NCBI RefSeq assembly: GCF_016865235.1 | Contig: NZ_CP064030.1 | Coordinates: forward strand, 4,464,001 to 4,528,000 | Reading direction: 5' to 3' | Length of the DNA stretch: 64,000 bases | Source of the DNA: Dyella caseinilytica | Lineage (GTDB): Bacteria; Pseudomonadota; Gammaproteobacteria; Xanthomonadales; Rhodanobacteraceae | Shown: piece after piece, positions 23,601-38,600 of the stretch | Numbering within the stretch: the first letter of the stretch is position 1 | How the letters are laid out: every line of letters begins with the position of its first letter | Translations under genes and position numbers: made by a program | The notes under the pieces: model-generated | What the model was told of the DNA's origin: nothing | The model's database searches: none | The model's input: the letters and a program-made list of their open reading frames with translations, nothing else

Positions 23601-26600
23601 TTTGGTGGGCCACTGTGTCTTCGATTCGCCAGACGCAGCCTTGCTGGTGTCACTCCTCCCGGAACTCGTGCATGTTCGTGGCGAACCGAGACTCGCCACC
23701 CTCGTGCAACTTGTCGGAGAAGAATCACGTGAGCAACGACCCGCGCGGGGTGTCGTCTTGGCGCGCCTATTGGAGGTGCTTCTCATCGAAGCGCTTCGAT
23801 CCACAGCAGGCACTGCAGCATCACCTGGCCTTGCGCGCGGACTTGCCGACTCGCGCCTCGCGATCGCCATACGGCTCATGCACGAAAGCCCGACCCAGCC
23901 ATGGACGGTCGCGCAACTAGCGAAAGAAGCTGCCCTCTCCCGCTCAGCGTTCTTCGAGCGATTCAACCGAGCCGTGGGCGTTGCCCCCATGGAATACCTG
24001 CTCGCCTGGCGCATGGCTCTGGCGAAAAACATGCTGAGGCAAAAAGAAGGTGGCATTGCCGAAGTCGCCGAACGCGTCGGCTACAGCTCCGCAAGCACCT
24101 TCAGCGTTGCATTCACCCGCCACGTCGGCGTGCCGCCGACACGGTATGTGCGTGAGCAGATTGAGTTGTCGACAGAACAGGTTAGGTCAGACTCACATCT
24201 ATTAGACGTATAAGAGATGAATCTTGTTGTAGCAGCGAATTGGTGACCCTTTTTCTTTTTTAATCCTACCAGTTACTTTGGCCACCACCAAAACCACAAC
24301 TGATCTTCGGACCTCTTGGGGCCTATACAGAAATCGCCGGTCCCGCGCGACATTAATTCAATGGCATCAGCCAGCTTCGTCCACCACATTTCGCCAATTA
24401 TCAGCGTGCAAATCTGCTGATCTGTCACAAAACTCCAGCTATCAGGTGTCGAGGAATAACTGAGACGCAACTTTGATATCGACTGAACAGCAGCTGATCT
24501 GGCGTTTACAACACCAAGCACACGCTCTGTAGGTGGTGTGATGATAATTGTTCGATAGGCGTCGGCTGAAGACTCAGATAGATAAGAAATAAGCTGCATA
24601 AGCGCCTTACAAGCTGCATCATCTGCGCTCAAATGCCAGCCACAAAATGAACGACTCGGATTCACATATCGCCATAGCGACACGCGTCCTTGTAGCTGCC
24701 ATCCGGACAACTCGTCACTCATCCAAGTACACCCACCTATATTTGAAGCGCTTGCTAAGGTTTTGGATTCCGCCAACAGACATAACACAATTATCGCGGC
24801 ACAGTGACAAATCTACAGACGGACCGAGCCATGCATCGAGTGATACCGTGAACTTGTGCATGCGCTATAAGCTGCCGTGATTACGAATGCGTGTTTAGCT
24901 TAAAATGCGAACCATCAAAGTGACTTGATGGATTTTCTTCTTAATCCAGATAAAGAAGATTGCCTCATGATTTATAAAATGCATAACCAGAGCGCATCTT
25001 CAAAAGAGCCTCAAATATAGTCACCCTGTAGCATTTTTCCACACTCAAGATTGGTCCCACACCTGTACTTCGAGAGCTCCAACCATCGCTGATCCATTTA
25101 GTCCGCACTGCTGCCCTTGCTTTCTCGCTGGCTAATGACTCATTTCTCGCAAAAACGCATCTCGTAGTAAAGAATCCTATCGCGCAAACACCATTTTCCA
25201 TACGAACAATAACATCATCTCCGGAGACAATCACATTATAAAATGGCAACTAATTGCTCCCATAATACTTATGTATAATCCCAACCAACCTCAATTCAGT
25301 TGCCTGCTGTCTGCTTAGGCGGTGCCGTCGAGTTTGGCGCGGGCTGCGATAGCTGCTGCTTCCTTTCAGGCCGAGGAGGCTCCATAGCCTTGAACATATC
25401 ATATGCATAGTTGTATCCCGCGGCAGCGGTCGACTTTATTTTTTCCCAATGAGCCATGTCATCGGACGTTGCGGGCCTCGGAGTCGGATCAGGTATCCAG
25501 TCTAAATAGTCTTTCACCGAATCAAGGTCATCAGAAGTCGCCGCGAAGATTACTGAGAGCTCACCCCAAAACGTATGGCCAGAAACTCCTTCCGACTGAT
25601 AGTGAGGAAGTCCTGTTGAGCCATCATCCAACTCATGGCCAGAGTGTTTTAATAGCCCATCACGGCCATTCGCCGCAACCTCTATTTCATGAGAAAGTTG
25701 ACGCCGTTCCGTTAGTACATTCTGGCCAGCTCTTCGCGCAATTACTGCCTGTTCTTTGGTTATTGTCGCCAGACGTCTAATACCAGTAGCCGTTAGTTCA
25801 ACTAAATAAGCTATTTTCCCCGCCCTACCGTCAGGATCGATATTCAATATCGGGTTGTTGTTCCCATAGTTATAACGGCCGAAGTTGAATGTATTAGCTG
25901 CAGCAGGACTGACTGAGTCTATACTTATAAATTGACCGGTAGCCGGGTCGTAATAGCGCGCCTGCATATAGACAAGATTTGTCTCCGGATCGTTCACATG
26001 CCCCGTATACCCAGGCCCACTAGGATCCGGCCCCGGGTTGCTCGTCCCAGTCGGCGCGAACGTACCATACGGCGTGTACTCAAACGTCGCCGTGATGTTG
26101 CCGCTGGCATCGGCTTCCGCCAGCGGCGTGCCCTGGGGATCGGTGTACACATAGGTCACCGTGCCGCTGCTCTGGGCAAACACGTGAAGGCTTGCGAACA
26201 GCATCAGCGATGCCATCCACTTCAGCACGGCCTTCCATCCTTTCACACGCTGCCTGTTCGCTTTGGCAATCATGGCGTCCTGTCCTTTGCTGTTAGCGCT
26301 TGATATCCGCATGAGCCTCAGCCACCCGGAACAATGCCGTTGGCCATTGCCCCGATTACTTTCCAGCCCGACGGAATGGTGAAGCTTGGGCAGGTATGGG
26401 GCATGGGGGCCGGGGTGCTTTCATAGCCAGCGCCGCCCATCGGCGGACAGGCTTCGATTTGCGCGGCGCCGTGCTGGTAGATCACGCCGGTCATGTTGGT
26501 GCTGCGACCTTCGATGAGGAAGCCCGCGGAACTCCATGGCAGCTGGTAGTCGCTGTCGAGCCACCATTCGGTGGTTTGCCACAGCGTCTGCTGACCAATC

Positions 26601-29600
26601 TCGTTGAAGCTGCGGTCCAGCTCGTAGCCGTAGGCGGTAGCGTTGGCGCCGATGTAGATCAGGCTCATCAACGTGCCTTCATAGCCTCCACCCATGGCGA
26701 CCATGGTGCTATCCGGCCCGTAGGAGCCGAACAGGTAGGGGGTGAATTGATTGCCCGCGCTGTCCCAGATTTGCAGATCGTGCGCGGCGTTGGTCCAGAT
26801 GATGGAGATGCGGTTCGATGGGGTGTAGTAGCCGATCGAGATCGGGTAGTAGCCACATGGCGAGCTGGTGGTGTCAGTTCCCACATGCACTCCGCTCTTG
26901 ATCAGCCAGTAGCTGAATTGGCAGGTGGTGGGGTTGAGCCAGAGCAAATCGTCCTGGCCATCGCCGTCCACGTCGCCGGCGCCAATCAACACCCAGCCTG
27001 CGGTATACGTGCCCAGCGAAGAGGTCGTGAAGCCCCCGCTGCCGTTGTTGGTCCACAACAAGAGGTCATCGTTGTTGCTGGTCAATACAAGATCGGCGAG
27101 ACCATCGCCATTGAAATCGCCGATGGCGCCGACGAAGTACCCCAGAGGAACATTGATTGTCTCGGAACTAAGCTTGGTGACAGCACCGGTTGCATCGTTG
27201 GTGTTCATCAGCCAATAGGCCACTTGGCTCGTGGTTGTGTTGAACAGGAAGATGTCGGATACACCATTGCCATCGACGTCGCCAGGCACGTGCGAACCCG
27301 ATGGAACCGGTGTTGTTACCCGTAGCGCGGGCAGTGTATCGAAGCTTACGTTCTGTGCATTCACGCGTGCTGTGACAAGCATGAGTGCAAAGACGCACGC
27401 GATCTCCAACCAACGATCGATACGCATAATTCCCCCGCAAAGTGACGAATAGTCATTGCATCGGTAACGCCGATCGCATGTGTAACCAGCTGAGATGCCC
27501 GCCATTGTTACGTTGTGTCGTCGTGTCATGGGAGCGTGCTCCAACCGCTCCAAGGCGAGCACCCCACGCTGTTGCATGCCTGCAAGCGGACCGAAGGGGG
27601 TGGGCTCCCGACGGCAGCACCCGCGTTCGCAGACGTATTGGGCCCGGAATACAGGGTGCTGATGTTGCCGCCGCTCAGTTCTTGCAAGGTATAGGTGGTC
27701 GCGTCAGCTTCCGCTGCCCACGCCACTTTCACAGTGATGATTTTGCCTCCGCCACTGGGCGACATGGTGAACCCGGGTGTTGCCGGAATCAGCGACACCG
27801 TCTCGGTGACGACGTTGCTCCATGCAGTATCGCATCCACTCGCATTGCACGCGTTCACCCGGTACTGATACGTCCCATTGCCGCGACCGCTGGTGCTCCA
27901 ACTCATTGCGCTACTCGACTGCACCGTCGACCAGCCTCCGCCGTTGACGTTTTCCTGCAGGGTGTAATAAGTCGACGTTGCGATGCCACTCCAGCTCAAG
28001 CTATAGCTGCCGCTATTGCTGGTCCCACCGCCACTTAGCGTTGGCCATGAAGCAGGAGGCAACAATACGGTCGCGGTGGTGGTGTTGCTCCACACACTGC
28101 ACCCCGCTGCGTTGCATCCAGCCACTTGGTAGCTATACGTGCCGTCCGCCTGTCCGGTGGCGTCATACGCCGTGCCTGTACCGGACTGCACCGGGGACCA
28201 GGTACTGCCATTAACCTGCATTTGTACCTTGTAATAGGTCGCTTCATTGTTACCCGACCAATCGACGGTGTACGCCCCGTTAGTGCTGTTGTAGGTCGAC
28301 AAGCACTGGATCGTTATGCACGCAGTGGGCGCGGGCGATGGCGGAAGCGTTACCACCATGGCGGCCGACGTAACATAGTTGGTGCATGCTGAGCCGCCAC
28401 CCGCTGTGTTACAGGCCTCCAACTCGTAGAGGTAGCTGCCGTTCGTCAGTCCCGTCAGAGCGACGCTGGTGCCCGTACCGCTGTATGCCGTGGTCCAAGT
28501 GCTACCACCATTGGTACTTTGCTGCAGTGTGTAGCTGGTAACGGGTGTCGCGGCCGTCCAGCTGATGGTTGCGTTGCCGTTGTAACTGGTTGCAGGAACG
28601 GTAAGCGTCGGCGTTGGGGTGGGCACCACACCGTAGTTGGTATTTACGGTAACGGCCGATGATGTTGCCCAGCCCGCAGTGCCGGGTACCGTCCGGTTAT
28701 AAGCGGACACCTGATAGGTGTAGGTGCCGGATACATTGCCTGGCTGCGGAATCGAAGTGAGGGTTGTTCCGGTTGCAATGGCCGTCCATGCCCCCCCGTT
28801 GACGGATTCCTGTACGTCATACGTATTGGCACCCGCCGGAGCATTCCAGCTGACGGTGTAACCGCCGTTGACAGTTACGTTGGGCACGCTAATGGTTGGG
28901 ATGGCTGGCCATACCCCAACCGAAAACGCCTTCCAGCCGCTGCAGGTGTTGTTATTGCTATCGCACGCTTGCAACTGGTAGCCCTGATTGCCACCGGTGG
29001 TTACACTCAGCGCAACCGATGTACTGCTGCCGCTATACACCACGTTGTTGCCGCCCAGGCCATTGATCGTTTCCAGCGTGTAGCTGGTGGCATCCGGTAC
29101 GGCATTCCAGTTCAGCGTGAAGTTACCGTTGTTGGGGTTACTACTGACTGTGACCCCAATTGGCACGGCCACTTGCTGATTCACGTGCTTGGCGATGAGC
29201 TTGGTACCCAGGTACACGTAATTGGTCGCTGTTGCGCTGCCTGGGTCGAACTCGTACATCAGCTGACCGGCCTGGTCATAAAAGTAGTACGCGGTCACCC
29301 CACCATTGGTGTTCGTTTTGACGATGCGGCGCCCAGCGGCATCGTAGGAGTAGTTCTCCACGCCCGACACCTGCAGTAGTTGGTTCTCCGCGTCGAAGCT
29401 ATAGCTGGTGGTCGCTCCGCCACTGGCCAGACTATTGCGATTGCCCTGGTTGTCGTAGCCGTAACTGGCGGTAAGCGTGCCGTTCTGCAATACGCTGGCC
29501 AGTTGGTTGTTCGCGTTGTAGCTCAGCGTGAGTGTGTTGCCGCCGGTCAGGCGTGTGCGCAGGTTATTCAGCGCGTCGTAGGTGTAGCTTTCTGTGCCGT

Positions 29601-32600
29601 ACAAGCCACTGGCGGTAGCGCCGGTGAGGCGATTGAGTGCGTCATAGGCGAATGACTTGGTGCGCTGACCATTCACCAGATCGTTGACGTTGGTGATGTT
29701 ACCGTTGTTGTCGTAGGTGACGTCTTCGCTGATGTTCAGCGCGCTGCCGGTACCGTAGCTGAAGTTGCTAAGTAGCTGACGGGTATTCTGCGCCGCCACG
29801 TAGCTAGCGCCATTACCGAAGTTGAAGCCCGCCACCTGGTTGTTCGGAAAGTAGGTGATGCCGCTGGCATAGCTTCCTACTTGCGTGGCACGGCCCAGAG
29901 CATCCGGGCTGTAGGACACACCCTCACTTGATCCGCTATACGAGGGATAGCCAATGGCACTGACATGGCCATAACCATCGTACGTATTGGCCAGTGACCA
30001 GGTATAGCCAGGGACTGTCAACGACTGGGTCGTGAGCAAGTTGCGCGTGTTGTAGGTGAACTGCTGTGTGACACCGGAACTGAGCGTCGGCACATTGGCG
30101 TTAACAGTCGTTACGTTGCCCACTTCGTCATAGGTGTAGTTAGTGGTTTGCGTGCCGGCCGGCGGTGTGATGGACAAGACCCGATTCATCGGGTCATAGG
30201 TGCGTACCGTCTGCGCGGTACTGGCCACATCGCTCTGGCCGCAGGTGCCGTCGGTGATGGTCTGGCCTTGGGCACTCCACGCCAAATTGTTGGCCGTGTC
30301 ATAGGCCATCACCGTGCTACCACTCTCTGGTTCGGTGGTGCGGCACAGGCGGTGATAGCTGTCGTACATCAGCGTCTTGGTGATGCTGTCTTGCTCAGTG
30401 CCGTAAGCGCCCGACTGGGTGATCGAGGTCGGGTTGCCGTAGATGTCGCGCGCGATCGCCTGACTGATGCCGGCGGGCGCGTTGACCTGGAGCGGATCCT
30501 TGTAGCTGGGCTCGTCGAAGACCTGGTAGTAAGTCGTGGTGACATTGCCTTTGGGATCGGTAACCTGTTGCCCGGCACCGCCCAGGTACGCGGTGGAGGT
30601 AGTCAGCGAACCCAACTCGCTGTCTTCCAGTGTTTGGGTCAAGCGTTCCAGCGCGTCGTAGGTGTGATGCGTGCCGGTAATGACCGAGGAGATCGCTGGT
30701 AAACCACTGACCGGATACGACGCGAACGTCGTGGCGCCGGTATAGTCGTAGCTTGTCGCCGTGGTGATATCCGAATTGACCGCTCCGCTGATGGACGTGT
30801 CGCTGAGTATGGGGCGCAAATCAGTGTCGAAGTACGTGGTGGTGACCGCGTTGCCGACCGTAGTGGTGCGGTCCCAATGGCCGGCTGCGATGCCGCGCTC
30901 AGCATTGTTGACGAAGCTATAAGTGAAAACCTTGGAATACCACGACACGGTGTCGTTGGTCGGGTAGGTGATCTGGCTGATGCGGCCGATCGGATCGTAG
31001 CTGTATTGCGTGGTGTTATTGTTCTGATCGGTGATCGAGGTGATCTGACCCAGATCGTCCACTGTCAGCGTTTCCACGCCACCGTCTGGATAGTTGATCA
31101 GCTCGGGAATGCCGCGGTAGTAATTGCTTATCGTGGTGGTGTTGGAGTCGCCGTCGGTAAAGCTCGCCAACTGACCCGCGCTGTTGTAGGTGTAGCTCAT
31201 GATGAGCTCACCGAAGCGAGAGCGTGATTGCAGCAAATCACTGCTGTTGTAGGTATTGGAAAGCTCTGTTTCGTTGGTGGTGTTGTTCACCACGGTCTGC
31301 GTCAAACCCAACACCCATAGCGTGGGGTCGTTGAAGAAGGTGGTCGTTTCCTCGATGGCTTGCTGGCCGCTGATCGAGTTGTTGCGCTCCACTTCCGTCG
31401 GATTGGCGTAGCCGTCATAGGCCATCGCTTGCCACGTATATGTGTCGCCCTCTTCCGTGGTTTGACGCGTCTGGAGAGGCGCCAATTCCTCCGTCTGCTT
31501 GATATTGTTGCGACCTTGCAGATCGAAGCCGTATTGCGAAGGCCACGGGCCACCGGTGGGGTTGGCGTAAGTGTTCGTCTGAGTCCTCAGCACGGTGCCA
31601 CCAGCGGCACCCGAATAGTACGTAGTGCTAAGCAGCTGACCCTCGGTGGCATCGAAGCGGTTGCTATAGGTGTAACGCACGTCGTTGCCGTTAGGGTCTA
31701 CCACGTCGGTATACACCGTTGAAGGACATGTCCCGGCCGAATAACAGGCATCATTGCTATAGCTTTGATTCGGCGAGGAGTAGCTGTAATTCCAGGTTTC
31801 CGCGGGGATGCCAGCACCGGTGAAGGTTTTGCTCGTGATGGTCGGCTGGAAGTAATACTCGGGATAGATGTAATAAGGCAGATCGGTGCCGCCACTGGAC
31901 GGCCCCCAGCAAGTCTTCTGCACGTACGAACGCCCATGCATCATCGGCGCGAGCGTGAAGGTGGCGGACAACCCCGAGGGATGGGTGATCGTACCTGTCC
32001 AGGTATTGGGCGTGAGAGTGGGCAACAGATTGCCCGAGCAGTCGCCGCCCTGAGTCTGCGTGATGGCAGTCTGAAACACCCCGAGGTTGTAGGACCATGC
32101 ACTGCCGTCGGGCAACGTCACGCCCGTGAGAGTCGGGAGCAGCGGGGTGCTGGTGTTGTAGTTGTAAGTCCAAGTTCGCGACGCCACATTGCTCGCGTTC
32201 GCGGTGACGGACGTGATGAGATAACCGGTGGAGTCGTAGTTGATGGTGACCGAACGCCCGTCACTTGCGGTGATGCCGGTAAGGTTGCCGTTGGCATTGT
32301 TGTAGGTATAAGTCAGGGAGTTGCCGAAGCGGTCGACCACTTGCGTGACGTACATAAAGGCATCGTCGCGGCTAAGGATGTCTCCTTGGGCAACCATGGG
32401 CTGTATACCCGTTGCCGCTGCCTTGGCCACCTCCGGTCCGGTCCCAAGCGGCTTGCCGATGGCTGTCATCGGACGATAGACCAGTTGATTAAAGGTGTAT
32501 TGCGTGCCATCCGGCGCTAACGCAACAAAGCCCTGGCCACCATCGCTCGCCGCTGTGGAGGCCGTGCAGCTGATCATCCAGTTTTGCTTGGTGAGCGCAA

Positions 32601-35600
32601 CGTAGTTCGATGCGCCCGCCGCCGGCGCCAAGGTGTTCGCGGGCGCGCGCGTCATCAGATCCTGACTACCGACACCCGGCACGATTAAGTGGTACCCGTA
32701 CCACCACTGGTCCGAACCCCAAGGATCGGTACCTTGCAGTGCGGCAGGGGTTGCCGGAGGTGTGAATGTGGAACAGCGGCTAGTCTTGCCGCCGGTGATC
32801 CACCCGTAGTTGCCCCCCGCGGTAATGGCAGCCACTGCCGTTTCGATACGCGGGATGTTGAGATCCCAGTCACCGAAGGGGCGCTCCGCATTCAAGGCGT
32901 AGCTGGCGGCACTGGTCGTGGACAAGGAGCGCGCAACCACCAACGCCGGTCCATTGCCGGGAAGGTTTACGTCCGTCTCGTCAAAGGAAAGCTCACCGTT
33001 GTACGGACTGATATTCTCGCCGAAGGGATTGGCTCCCAATGGCTGAATATCCTGATTAACCTTGATGAGTTGGATGTATTCCTGATCAGGCGTGACGGTC
33101 GATTGCGACACTGCCGCCCCCGAAAACGTCATCGCCATGACAAACCACAGGCGCACACCAAGCCTGCCCCAATCCTGGGCTTCCTTGTACATCGAATCTT
33201 CCCCTTGTCCCTGATCCTGCGTTGCGCAGGTTCATTCTCGATTCAAATCAACAAGGCGTGAAGACGACGTGAAGACAACTTCACGTAGGTAGTCGGTGTC
33301 GCCTTTCTGAGATCCGAGGATGAATGTTTCCTCGAACTACCCGCTGTGACGAAGCGTTGTTCGGCACGGGAACAAATGCTTTTATCTCTGCAGCTTCCAT
33401 GCGCGTCGGAACTGCAAAAAAGTTTCCGCGATGCCTTATCCCTTCTGCGGCGCCTGCACCTGCCACGGCGCATATGTCCAGCAGCTCTGGTAGTACTGCT
33501 TGAGAATTCGATCCAATCCATCCAGCTCGAATTCGAAGCCATAACGAAGGGTGCTGCTTCGATCACGCACCCAGGCGCCGAGGGTGTGAGCGGTGATCAG
33601 GTTGCCCAGTTGTGATGCGGGGTAGGTGCGGATGATGACAACGGCCTGATCCTGCACCACGGCATTGTCCTGCTGCGACGAATCGCTTTCCATGTGATTG
33701 ATTTCGACGAAAGCACGACTGCTGCGCGCGACGATCTGCCTTGCGTGATCCGCGCCGACGCTGTTGTAGGCAGTGAACGTGATGCCATCTTTCTTGCATT
33801 GCACGGTCATGCGATGTTCGCCGCCGCGCTTCGTTTCATTGAGCATCAGGTACGGCGCACCATCCTGCAGTTGATAGGTGGCGATTAGAGGCAGGCGACC
33901 GTTATTGGCGAGGCGTGTGGAGATCATCTGGTCCGCGGTTAGCCATGCCGTATCGCTGCTGGATGCAGTGAGCAGCGTCGCGAGCACGGCGGGATCGATA
34001 TCCATGTCTTTCAGATACGAAGTTAATTCGTCCGGACTTTGTTGCGCCGTGCTGCTATTCGTTGGCGCAGGGTCGTTGGCCGGATGCGCGGGGAAGCCGA
34101 TGCGATCGGCACCGGTGGGTGCCCAGCGGTACAAGCCGCCGAGGTAGGCGTAGGCGCAGGCGCCGGTGCACAAGGCAGGCTTGCCGACGGAACCGCTTTG
34201 CCGCGGTAACCGCTGCGTACCGAGGTGCGTCGTCATCGCGTTTTCGCGGAGCAATCTGCCTAGCGCGATACCGGCATGGATATCGTTACCGGTGGCATTC
34301 AAATAGACGTCCGAACCGGAGACGATCTTTCCTGATTTCACCATAGCGTCGAAACGCTGCGGCGCATCGGCGTCGATGACGCCGGCGAGGTAAATCTGCG
34401 GTGCCTTGGCAACGGTCAGCGTGAGGCGATCGTTGTTGACCTGAATGCTGAGCTGGTTGGGGTTCTGATCGCGGGACGTGCTTCGATGCGTAGAAGCGGC
34501 GCTGCCGGCATGAGCACTCTTGACGGGGCCAAGGCAGGCCAGCAGCGACATGGCGCCATACAAGGCGTAGCGGAGCCGTGCGTGCCGGCGGGGAAAACGG
34601 TTCTCGGCGTAACGATAAAGCACTGCGGCTCCTGGCCCCGGGACCACTCGAGGGGTGGCGGTCGCCTAGTTTCGTTGGGGGAGGATGTCCCACGGGTGAA
34701 TGTGGAGCGTTCGACGTAACATTTACGCCTGGATCGCGCCTTAGCGGCCCCAGTCCCCTACTTCGCGCGTGAGGAAGCGCGATCCTGGATGTGAATAGCC
34801 TCAGGCTATCGCCAGCATCAAAACAATCAAATTCATAAAGCCCATGCGCAGGACTAGATTCGATATCAAGCCAGTCCCCGCCTCCATTTGGCCGCAGTTT
34901 TTATGTATATCCACCGAGTCCAGCCATGAATGTCCGCGTTTTGGACGGACGCTTGCCCGTCACCGACATTGCGATCGCTTCCATGCGCGATGCGCTTGCG
35001 CAGCGCGGGCGCGGTTGGTCGACGCTGTTGAAGCTTGCCGGCCCCGCCGTGGTTGTGTCGGTGGCTTATATTGATCCGGGCAATTTCGCGACCAATATCC
35101 AGGCCGGCGCGCGTTACGGTTACAGCCTGTTGTGGGTAACGCTGGTCGCGAGCCTGGTGGCGATACTGTTTCAAGCGTTATCGGCGAAACTGGGCATCGT
35201 GACCGGTCGCAATCTTGCCGAACTCAGCCGAGAACATTTTCCCTTGCCGCTCGTGCTGTCGATGTGGGTGGTCAGCGAAGTGGCGGCGATGGCCACGGAT
35301 CTTGCCGAGTTTCTAGGCGGCGCACTGGGACTCTCGCTGCTGTTTCATCTGCCCTTGCTGGCGAGCATGGCCGTGACGGCTATCGCCACGTATGCCGTCC
35401 TGTTGCTGGAAAAGCGCGGCTTTCGTCCGCTGGAGATTGTCGTGGGCGCCTTGGTCAGCGTGATCGGGCTGTGTTACCTCGCGGAATTGTTGATCACGCA
35501 TGTGCAATGGTCTGGCGTGATGGAAGGGTTGTTTGTGTATCAACTTCCCGACGCCCAGGCGGCGAATCTCGCGGTCGGCATTATCGGCGCCACGGTGATG

Positions 35601-38600
35601 CCACATACGCTATTCCTCCATTCTGCCCTGACGCAATCACGCGTGCCCGCGCGCAACGACATTGAACGGAAGAAGTTGTTGAAGTTTTCCAATCGGGAGG
35701 TGGGCGTCACGCTTGGCATCGCTGGGCTCATCAATATGGCGATGATCGTGATGGCGGCCGGCGCATTTCATCACGGCCATTCGGATGTCGCGGAAATTCA
35801 GACAGCTTATGACACGCTGCTGCCAGTGCTTGGCGGAGCAGCTGCCGGATTGTTCTTGTTATCGCTGATGGCTTCCGGCCTCTCCAGCTCGGTGGTCGGC
35901 ACCATGGCCGGCCAGATGATCACGCAAGGATTTGTTCGCAAGCAGTTGCCGCTGTGGCTACGGCGCGCCATCACGATGATTCCAAGCTTCGCGGTGATTG
36001 CACTGGGCGTGAATGCGACGAAGGCGCTGGTGGATAGTCAGATCGTGCTGAGCTTCGCGTTGCCGTTTCCGATGATTGCGCTGGTGTGGCTTACTGGCCA
36101 CGAAAAGTTGATGGGCGCTTATCGCAGTAGCGTGGGTATTCGCGTGCTGTCCATCATGGCGGTGGTAGCTGTGCTTGGTTTGAATGGGATGCTGATCGCG
36201 CAGGCGGTTGGTAACACGTAATGCATGTTCATGCGTGAATGCGGTCATCCCAGCGAAAGTTGGGATCCATCGTCTTTGCTACATCGAAGGCACTGGATCC
36301 CAGCTTTCGCTAGGATGACGAGCAAAAAGCGCGCGGAACCCATCATTGATGGAGAGCGTTTTTCAAACATACCGCTTGCACGGCAATGACCGCGAGGCGA
36401 GGACGATACGTTCGAAACATCGCGTCGCCACGTGAAAATCATCATCACATTGCGCAAGAAAATTCGTGCACGACGCATGTCTTCGCGTTGCTTAGCGACG
36501 CCCATCAAAATAAGCAAATTGTCCCCTTTGCCCCCCGCTTTTTGACACGGTTTTTCACTCGGAAACCACAAACATCATCCTACGCTCCCGCGGCCACTCG
36601 GCACCCCTGGGGAGGGGAGCACTTGTTAGTTTCCTCGCAATCTCTTCTTTCACATTCGACTACCTATTTGGGAGCTTCCGATGAACAGAACAGATTCGAC
36701 GGGAAAATATCTAACAAAGGGAATTACCGGTATGGCCCGCAAAACGTGCGGCCTTTCTTTTGCCCTTGCCATGGCCATCGGCGCAACCAGCGCCGCACAC
36801 GCCGCCCAGTTCGACACTCACCACGTGAGGGATGTGGTGAGTCAAGCGACTGCAAAACAAGTGGGCAACCTGCCCGCCACCAAGTTGATGGCTATCGATG
36901 TCGTACTGCCAGTACGCGACCAGGCTGGTCTGGATCAGTTCGTAGCAAATGTCACCAATCCGCTCAGCCTGCAGTATCGCCAATACGTCACACCGCAAGA
37001 GTTCACCGCTCGCTTCGGTCCAACGCAGAATGATTACGACACCGTCGTGCAATACCTGACCAAGTACGGCTTCACCATCACCGGCGGCAGCCGCGATGGC
37101 CTGGACGTTCAGGCTGTGGGCCCGGTCTCTGCGGTGGAAGCGGCGTTCAACGTGAAGATGCACACGTATCAGCATCCTACCGAGAATCGCGTCTTCTACA
37201 GCCCAGATCGCGAACCGACCACGTCGCTGGCGATTTCGCTGTGGCACGTATCGGGCCTGGACAATTATTCCATTCCGCATCCGATGTACGTGAAGAAGAG
37301 CGATTATGCAGCGGCGCATGGTGTTTCGCCGGAAGCGGTCGTCTCGCATGCCACTACAGGTTCCGGTCCCTCGGCCTCGTTCCTCGGTAGCGATATGCGC
37401 GCTGCCTATGTTAACGGCACAACGCTTACGGGCTCCGGCCAAACTCTGGGCCTGTTCGAATATGAGGGCATCAACACCTCCGACGTGCAGCTGTATTACA
37501 CAGGTGCTAAGCAGACCAATCCGAATAACCTCACGGTGATCTCCACCGACGGAACGGCAACCAACTGTTCGGGCAGCTGTACCGACATCGAGCAGACAAT
37601 CGATACAACGCAGGCACAAGGCATGGCGCCCGGCCTTAGCCATGTATTGATGTTTGTCGGTTCCACCGACACCGCCATCATCAGTGATATGACCACGTAC
37701 AGCCCACTGCCGATCACGATCGGCTGCTCATGGGGCTGGACGCCCGCTGACCCGACAACGCTCAATCCGTATTGGGAGAAGATGGCAGCGCAGGGTCAGA
37801 GCTTCTTCGCTGCATCCGGCGACAGTTCGACCTGGTCGTCAAGAAACGAAGCATGGCCGGCTGACGCTGCCTATGTGATCAGTACCGGCGGAACGGATCT
37901 GGTGACCAGTAGCGCGGCGGGCCCCTGGAAGTCGGAAACCGCGTGGGAAGACAGCGGAGGTGGTATTTCGCCTGACAAGATCGCCATTCCCACCTGGCAG
38001 TCGGAGTACTACAAGGAGTTGTCCGACAACGGAAGCGGTGCTTCGGACAAGTATCGCAACGGACCGGATGTATCGGCGAATGCCAACTTCTCGTTCTACG
38101 CGTGTGGCAACGGAAGCTGCACCGCCAACGAATACGGCGGCACCAGCTTTGCTACGCCGATGTGGGCGGCCTTTATTGCGTTGGTCAACCAATCGCTGGC
38201 GTCCAACGACGCTTCGCCGATGGGATTCTTCGATCCAACCATCTACGCGAATAACGCGACCAACAGCACCATCTATGCCGATACGTTCCACGACATCACT
38301 AGCGGCAAGTCCGGCAGCTATTCCGCGGAAAAGGGCTATGACCTGGTGACAGGTTGGGGCAGTCCGCTGGGATCGGGCTTCATTGCGCAATACGGTAAAT
38401 AAGCACTATCGAAGCATCTAAGTGATCGGACGTGTGTACTACTTAAAAGCCCGGGGCGAAGCTCCGGGCTTTTAAGTGTGAAAGCAGCGCACCCGGGTAA
38501 AAAGGTGCCATGTGGAAAACCGTCATCGCATAACGCAAGAAAATCCGATCAACGCGAACATCTTTGCCGCCGATTCGCGACAGGTATCAAGAACAGGAAA